Assembly: GCA_024243835.1 (NCBI GenBank)
Contig: JALPMN010000550.1
Span: 1-17,528, forward strand
DNA: 17,528 nt
Direction of reading: 5' to 3'
Origin: Enteropsectra breve
Lineage: Eukaryota; Microsporidia
Shown here: positions 16,038 through 17,528 of the stretch, in pieces
Numbering within the stretch: position 1 is the first letter of the stretch
How the letters are laid out: each line of letters opens with the position of its first letter
Position numbers and translations under genes: made by a program
The notes under the pieces: generated by a model
What the model was told of the DNA's origin: nothing
The model's input: only the letters and a program-made list of their open reading frames with translations
The model's database searches: none

Positions 16038-16379
16038 AAGACTATTTTAAGGACAGAAGGTTCAATTTATGATTTTACAACACAATTCTCTGGCACGGAA
16101 GTTAGAGAAACTCTCAAAGTAAATGCGAATCACGTGGCATTACTAAGGAAGTGCGAAAAGCGACCGATTCATGTTTTTGCAATAGAAGGATTTACAGCGT
16201 ATCAAAATATGCAAAAGAGTTTTGCTGCGCCAATAGACATTACAATTAGTAAAAATTGAAGATTTTGCATTTTGTTGTCCAGCGTACTTCTGCTGCTAGC
16301 AACAACTTTCAAGTCATTGCAGTATCTTTCTAATTTAATAATCAGAAACTTGTTTAATTCTTTTGCCGCATTTGACTAG
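16038..16379 (+). pseudogene. Gene relic without a start codon, one internal stop
   Basis: The frame is open for 73 codons from 16038 to TGA at 16257-16259 and then for 39 more codons to TAG at 16377-16379. The first part reads as a normal soluble protein (GSIYDFTTQFSGTEVRETLK; NANHVALLRKCEKRPIHVFA; IEGFTAYQNMQKSFAAPIDI). The second part is hydrophobic (RFCILLSSVLLLLATTF). There is no ATG until residue 58, so the 5' end is missing. Family not recognised. One stop in 113 codons at this base composition is strongly below chance, which makes a former gene likely. Confidence 0.5.
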
Positions 16380-16507
16380 AGTTAAGTTAAGACTGTGCTA
16401 TTAAACTTAGTATGACAAGATTTCTCTCTCATAAGAGTGCCTATCTAGTTATATCCCTTTATTATCTTGATATATTTAATTTTAAACAAATCTGCATCTG
16501 AACTTGA

Positions 16508-16591
16508 TGTAATAAAATCATATCGCTGGTTACTTTTCTGGTTTGAAAATTTGCAATTGTAAAATTTTTATTAAAACTGTAACGATCCTCC
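16508..16591 (+). promoter_or_regulatory. Proximal promoter of the right-edge paralogue
   Basis: It shares ATTGTAAAATTTTTATTAAA with the region before the 902-aa gene, plus weaker similarity further upstream, and ends with C-rich GATCCTCC directly before the ATG. Confidence 0.6.
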
Positions 16592-17528
16592 ATGTTTGTT
16601 CTATACCAGACTTTCCTCTTGGCACATAGCATGCTGATACTAACTAAGGATGGCATTGTGAATGGAGTAACCACAGAAAAAGCTTATCACATAACCTGTT
16701 GCTGCGACAAAGAAGAACGCGAATTTAAGCGACTGAAGGAGCTATATGGCGGGATTTTAAATCCATCTAACAATCAGGAAGGATCTTTAACTCAATCCAA
16801 GAACCGTCCTTTCTGTGAAAAGTTATTTTCCTTTGGCTGGGATGGTTCTATACGAGGCTCTGACGAACCAATCAAGCAAAATTTATATTCATCTCTTAGC
16901 AATGAGATGTATATCAAATGCGCTTTTTGGAAATGCCCCCAAATTTATCATTTGAAATGCCTTAGAGCCAATTGTAAGAGATATGGATCCAAATACATTT
17001 TTGGCAAACCTTGTACTTGTGGCAATGATACAACTATAAATTTCAAAAGATTTGTCAAGCGGCACACAGATGAGTATCTCATGGACGAGACAAAGCAAAA
17101 ACACTTTTTTGAACGCATTTATATGGTCTCTTTACTATATGAGCATTATTTTTGCGATCTTCTAAAGACTATGAAATACACATTAGAAAATACTCGGCGT
17201 TTAATTAGACGGCTAGAGGCAGAGAAGAATCCAAACAAGACTCAACTACTGGTATCTGCAAGGTTCTATAGCACAATAATAGATCCAAACACAACTGCTA
17301 GAGAAGTGTGCAAGGCGCTGGCTGCACAGCTCAAAATGTCAGATCCGGGGAAAGATCCTAAATTTCTTAGTGGCAGAAATTTTTTATCTGAAAAGGTTAA
17401 AAACGAACAACTAGGCCCGGATGAAGTAAAAACCTTGATTTTTGAAATAATCAGAGATAGTCCTCATTATTTTGATTGTGACTCAAAAGCTTTGTGTAAA
17501 ATGCTATTAGAGGCTTATATAGCCACTA
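16592..17528 (+). CDS. Tandem paralogue of the 902-aa zinc-finger-like protein (3' partial)
   Basis: The frame is open from ATG at 16592 to the right edge (312 codons), so the stop lies outside the window. It aligns without large gaps to the first 313 residues of the 902-aa protein; by eye roughly two thirds of residues are identical. It starts MFVLYQTFLLAHSMLILTKD. The cysteine block is kept: C36-C37-C38, C110-x4-C115-x4-H120-x2-C123, and C141-x-C143, with one extra Cys at 128. The most conserved stretches are EEREFKRL, LYGGILNPS, WKCP-x-IYH-x-KC, KRHTDEY, LEAEKNPNKTQLLVSAR and the region of the identical 64-bp block. No stop or frameshift is visible, so it is probably a functional gene. Same strand as the 902-aa gene, 1.4 kb downstream. 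Confidence 0.85.
   Translation, partial: MFVLYQTFLLAHSMLILTKDGIVNGVTTEKAYHITCCCDKEEREFKRLKELYGGILNPSNNQEGSLTQSKNRPFCEKLFSFGWDGSIRGSDEPIKQNLYSSLSNEMYIKCAFWKCPQIYHLKCLRANCKRYGSKYIFGKPCTCGNDTTINFKRFVKRHTDEYLMDETKQKHFFERIYMVSLLYEHYFCDLLKTMKYTLENTRRLIRRLEAEKNPNKTQLLVSARFYSTIIDPNTTAREVCKALAAQLKMSDPGKDPKFLSGRNFLSEKVKNEQLGPDEVKTLIFEIIRDSPHYFDCDSKALCKMLLEAYIAT
17371..17434 (+). repeat. 64-bp block identical to 13245-13308
   Basis: Second copy of the identical block, within the right-edge paralogue at the matching codon position. The bases on both sides differ between the copies. Confidence 0.9.

Larger units (their letters stand above)
15172..16591. other. Region between the tandem large genes, with gene relics
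   Basis: About 1.4 kb without an intact gene. It holds a small hairpin (TAGTAG at 15325-15330 pairing with CTACTA at 15339-15344), two stretches that read as decayed genes (15598-15885 minus; 16038-16379 plus, listed separately), and the promoter-like sequence shared with the 902-aa gene at about 16508-16591. No tRNA or rRNA was seen. Confidence 0.5.

Noticed and set aside
16462..17104. Two minus-strand ORFs over the right-edge paralogue
   Set aside because: The plus strand is open throughout and clearly homologous to the 902-aa gene.
1..17528. tRNA, rRNA, spliceosomal introns, CRISPR arrays and bacterial Shine-Dalgarno sites
   Set aside because: No GGTTCRANYCC-type B box, rRNA block, GTATGT-type donor breaking a gene, or regular spaced repeat was found; the gene set is eukaryotic.

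Overview
The window looks like a piece of an AT-rich, gene-sparse microsporidian nuclear genome. The evidence is: (1) recognisable eukaryotic housekeeping genes, all intronless and several very short for their family (SEC62, DPH3, an AOS1-like SUMO E1 subunit, CDC37, an aquaporin); (2) a short C-rich motif (GCCC, CCCTC, GCC or TCC) directly before nearly every start codon, like the CCC-type signals described for microsporidia; (3) the 3' end of an LTR-retrotransposon pol gene; (4) a lineage-specific family of very large, fast-evolving proteins. The species cannot be fixed from the sequence. No tRNA, rRNA, CRISPR array or bacterial-type operon was seen.

Layout. 1-381 is the end of a retrotransposon integrase, followed by about 1.7 kb of AT-rich sequence with an eroded reading frame at 1571-1786. 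From 2072 to 6857 six compact genes alternate in strand as three convergent pairs: unknown 124-aa protein (+) with SEC62 (-); DPH3 (+) with AOS1-like (-); unknown 178-aa protein with a possible zinc site (+) with aquaporin (-). From 7262 to 9960 (-) lies a large gene broken into two reading frames. It is divergent from a small two-TM protein gene at 10360 (+), followed by CDC37 (+). At 12463-15171 is an intact 902-aa gene. After about 1.4 kb of sequence with gene relics, a close tandem paralogue starts at 16592 and runs off the right edge.

The most interesting content is the family of ~900-aa proteins. The intact gene (12463), the right-edge copy (16592) and the broken gene (7262-9960) share an N-terminal zinc-finger-like block in the order C-x(3-4)-C-x(4-5)-H-x2-C followed by further cysteines. 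A long, mostly helical region follows. The broken gene's two halves add up to about 899 codons if one frameshift at a 5-base homopolymer is allowed, almost exactly the length of the intact copy. The tandem copies share their proximal promoter and a 64-base patch that is identical, which suggests gene conversion.

The housekeeping genes act in unrelated processes: ER translocation, diphthamide/tRNA-modification electron transfer, SUMO activation, Hsp90 kinase-client loading, and water or solute transport. There is no sign that they form one pathway. The noncoding part contains at least four stretches with unusually few stop codons in one frame, which I read as decaying genes.
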